Positions 61,545 through 64,000 of a stretch of DNA of 64,000 nt are shown here, in pieces. Position numbers and translations under genes: made by a program. Every line of letters begins with the position of its first letter. Position 1 is the stretch's first letter. Source of the stretch: Punica granatum. Taxonomy: Eukaryota > Streptophyta > Magnoliopsida > Myrtales > Lythraceae. The notes beneath the pieces are model-generated. The model saw only the letters and a list, made by a program, of their open reading frames with translations, did no database searches and was not told the DNA's origin. The DNA lies in contig NC_045128.1 in NCBI RefSeq assembly GCF_007655135.1, positions 14,090,230-14,154,229 of the forward strand, read 5' to 3'.

Positions 61545-62747
61545 TCATTCGGAAACTATGGTCTTGAAAGCATTTATTTGACTAGAAGAAAAGGGCGGCG
61601 CCCTTTCCTTGGCCAAATTTACAATTACATTGGCTCTACCAATCTGCCCATTCTTCTTGAGCCCCTTCAGAAGTGCAATAATAGTTTCCACACTTGGAAA
61701 CCAATTCTTCCCCATAGAATCTTTACATATTGTGTATGCCATACCAAACTCACCCTCCCTGCAGAGATAATGAATCATGGTCTGATAAATCTTCATATTC
61801 GGCTTATACCCATTCCCATGAAGGGCAGAGTAGACCCTCTTGGCCATTTTGAGATCCCCAATAAGGAAGAAACCTTTGATTACCAAATTGTAAGTAACCT
61901 CATCGGGCTTCATCCTGATTTTTATCATCACTTTCAACAAACGATTGGCCTCCCATGCTCTATGCCTGTTAACCAAATATTGAACCCTAACATTAAACGT
62001 CGCCAGATTCGGTAAACAGCTCTTCAGCACCATCAAATTCCACAACCCATTGCCCACTTCCCCACGGTTACTCTTATAAAATGCGGAAATCAGGGTTGTG
62101 TAGGTAACAACATCAGGTCTGATTCCCACCCTCTCCATCTCCACCATTATAGAATAAGCCCTATCCAACACGCACATTTCACAAAGTGCTTTAATAACAA
62201 TGTTCAAAGAAATCACATCCAGCTCAACATGAAACTTTGAAGGCATTTCAAGGAAGAATGCCTGGATGGCCTCTAAATCCCGGGTTTGGACCAAGACCTG
62301 CAACGTGGCATTGAAAGATTTCACGGTCCTCTTGCATCCAAAGAGATGCATATTACTGAAAGTGTCAACGGACTGCTTGATCATCCCAGCCTTCCCATAC
62401 AGCATTATGATCCTGACAATGAAACCTTCTCGGCGGCCCTGCGGTAGGGCCTTCTGTTGCTCGAGCAGTTCCTCAATGTAATCGAACCGTCCAGCACCAG
62501 CAAGCCGGGAAACGGTGTCCTCAAATGCAAATCTGTTCTCGACAACCAACCGGTTGTGGGCATTGGCCTTGAAGAGATGGAACAACTTCTCAGGATCTCG
62601 CTCGGATTTGAGCTTGATAAGGGCGGGCTCCTCAATGCGTTTAGGGTTTTGAACGGAGCTGGAAACAGTTGCAGAGGAGTTCACACACGAAATTGCAGCG
62701 GCGGCAGCGGAGTGGCATAATCTGCGACTCGGTCGCAGAGAGAGCAT
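61545..62747 (-). CDS. P-class pentatricopeptide repeat (PPR) protein
   Basis: Single-exon frame of 400 residues. The first ~35 residues are rich in Arg, Ser and Ala without acidic residues, as in a mitochondrial (or plastid) targeting peptide. From about residue 107 to 386 there are roughly eight 35-residue PPR motifs. The clearest are 177-211 (DVISLNIVIKALCE..., ending GIRP), 212-246 (DVVTYTTLISAFYK), 282-316 (DEVTYNLVIKGFFLIGD, ending GYKP) and 317-351. All are P-type with no E or DYW extension, so RNA editing catalysis is not expected. PPR tracts bind organellar RNA base by base and affect its stability, splicing or translation. From memory it resembles the short mitochondrial PPR At1g80150 of Arabidopsis (about 400 residues), but I cannot verify this. 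The antisense 170-codon frame (61503-62015) is a shadow. Confidence 0.9.
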   Translation of the reverse strand: MLSLRPSRRLCHSAAAAAISCVNSSATVSSSVQNPKRIEEPALIKLKSERDPEKLFHLFKANAHNRLVVENRFAFEDTVSRLAGAGRFDYIEELLEQQKALPQGRREGFIVRIIMLYGKAGMIKQSVDTFSNMHLFGCKRTVKSFNATLQVLVQTRDLEAIQAFFLEMPSKFHVELDVISLNIVIKALCEMCVLDRAYSIMVEMERVGIRPDVVTYTTLISAFYKSNRGEVGNGLWNLMVLKSCLPNLATFNVRVQYLVNRHRAWEANRLLKVMIKIRMKPDEVTYNLVIKGFFLIGDLKMAKRVYSALHGNGYKPNMKIYQTMIHYLCREGEFGMAYTICKDSMGKNWFPSVETIIALLKGLKKNGQIGRANVIVNLAKERAPPFSSSQINAFKTIVSE

Positions 62748-64000
62748 GTTCCTCAGTGTATGAAGCTGACAACTTTGGGGGATATTCCTCCCAATTCTTC
62801 AGCTCCCATGAAACGAAATGCCAAGCCCAGAAATCGGAATGCCCACAGCAACGATCGGATGGCTAACAAAATCTCATATTTTACCTCAAGCTCGAGCTGG
62901 GCAGGCTCGGTTGCTAAAGTTAAGCGAAGAACGAGCCCGAGCGAACGAGGTGGGGAGGCCAGAGTAGAAGCTGGGAGCAGGCCTCAACAGAACTGATGGG
63001 GAGTTGGAGGGGTAGGGGGAGATGCCGTCGAGAGGTGGAGAGAGTCGAGTAGTTGCCGCCTGCGGCCTGTCGTGGCGTGGAGGCGGGGGGTCGGGGTCGG
63101 GGTTGCGAGGATTCAGCAGAGGGGCTGGGTCGGGTTGCTGTCGCCTATCGTGGAGGCCGGATAGGGTCGGCCGCCGGTATTAGGGGTTTGTAACAGAGGA
63201 TGAGGGTTATTAGAGATTTTAAAATGATATGGAAGAAGAACGAAAATTTCACAGGTCGTTTTCTTTTCTTTTCTTTTTTTCTTCTTTTTTTTTTTTACTC
63301 CTTTTTTTCCTTCTTAAAAAAAAGTAGAATAATAATAATAATAATAATATTAATATTAACAATGACGACAGTAATGTATGTAGGATTTAGTAATATATTG
63401 CCTAATATCTTATTTTTCATTAATTAATCTATAAGATAATATAAAAATTGAAATGATAATTTAATATTTTGAAATACAACTTGATATCCTAACAATGATG
63501 ACTCTACAGCGACCTATGAAATGTAACAGTGTCAGTTAGCGAGCAAGACAACGGGAACCACAGCGGTTGTGTCCTCACCGCCCGCAAATTTGTCTGAAAT
63601 TGATCCCTTCAATCGGCACTACCTCCATCGCCACGATCTGAAAAAGCACTTTCCTCGTAAAAGGCCAATGAGGCTCAAATCCTGATGAGGGACGGACAGC
63701 CACGACAATGACAGTGCCACTATACTGAGCCTTCTCCTATCTATGATGCCGAGGCGAAACCTGAGCAAATGCCGCAAAGAGCAACAAACTTCGCAAAGCA
63801 AAAGCAACGAACTACAAACTTCGCGAGGTGAGACCGGGCATCACAAAGCAGAGGAGTCGATAAACATGGTGGCTGCAACAGCACCTCCAAGTTCCGTCAC
63901 ATGAAGATCATGAAAGCGGCGAAACGGACATTATTCTGTGGTATATCGAAAATCATTGAAGCCTATGAAAAGCGAGCATGACATGGTTCTGGAAATATTC
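62748..64000. other. PPR gene 5' region and distal flank
   Basis: 62748-63190 is GC-richer than its surroundings and probably holds the 5' untranslated region and promoter of the PPR gene on the minus strand; no clear TATA box was found. 63240-63350 has T-rich and (AAT)n tracts. 63480-64000 has no recognised gene; a 62-codon minus-strand frame there is not supported. Confidence 0.4.

Noticed and set aside
61503..62015. 170-codon plus-strand frame
   Set aside because: It is antisense to the PPR gene, whose repeat motifs are clear on the other strand.
1..64000. A new multi-gene biological system
   Set aside because: Only two unrelated intact genes were found. The rest is explained by known transposon classes, their remnants and local duplications.

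Overview
The window reads as nuclear DNA of a flowering plant, most likely a eudicot. It is AT-rich and intron-bearing, has no bacterial-style operons, and carries plant transposon families (Mutator-like/MULE, hAT, Helitron, Ty3-gypsy of Tat type, L1-type LINE). I cannot name the species. Only two genes look intact: a five-exon GDSL esterase/lipase on + (22482-25411) and a single-exon P-class PPR protein on - (61545-62747). No rRNA, tRNA or CRISPR array was recognised.

Layout. 1-5 kb: hAT-like debris, a candidate Helitron (1710-3372) and a LINE 3' remnant (3460-4495). 5.4-5.9 kb: a possible Cys-rich gene fragment on -. 6.1-8.1 kb: a Ty3-gypsy RNase H fragment joined to the 3' end of a MULE. 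9.8-13.2 kb: a three-copy ~390-bp repeat with Helitron-like ends, then a five-unit ~156-bp tandem array bracketed by two copies of one foldback MITE. 13.8-20.9 kb: a Tat-like LTR retrotransposon on -, with both LTRs, gag and protease, but pol deleted down to the integrase tail. 20.8-21.9 kb: a 547-bp tandem duplication lying just upstream of the GDSL gene.

26.0-38.8 kb is one degenerate autonomous MULE. Its transposase is split by a 3.9-kb solo LTR (31650-35526), and its 5' region holds a second solo LTR of the same family (26588-30794). Each solo LTR has a perfect 5-bp target-site duplication. 41.8-46.8 kb holds a 2.2-kb tandem duplication that copied part of a giant palindromic MULE-type element; the complete copy (45014-46758) has a perfect 9-bp target-site duplication. 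48.4-57.9 kb carries further foldback, MULE-type, hAT and Helitron elements in AT-rich DNA. 58.0-60.0 kb is a decayed LINE-like remnant on -, followed by the probable 3' transcribed region of the PPR gene.

The two genes are unrelated in function: one is a secreted hydrolase, the other a predicted organellar RNA-binding protein. The rest is best read as a history of nested insertions, recombination between LTRs and local tandem duplication. I found no convincing new multi-gene system. The most unusual signals are a hairpin cluster with inverted W-box-like cores in the 4-kb LTR family, with a hairpin at the matching place but different arm sequence in the sister LTR, and the duplicated giant palindrome.
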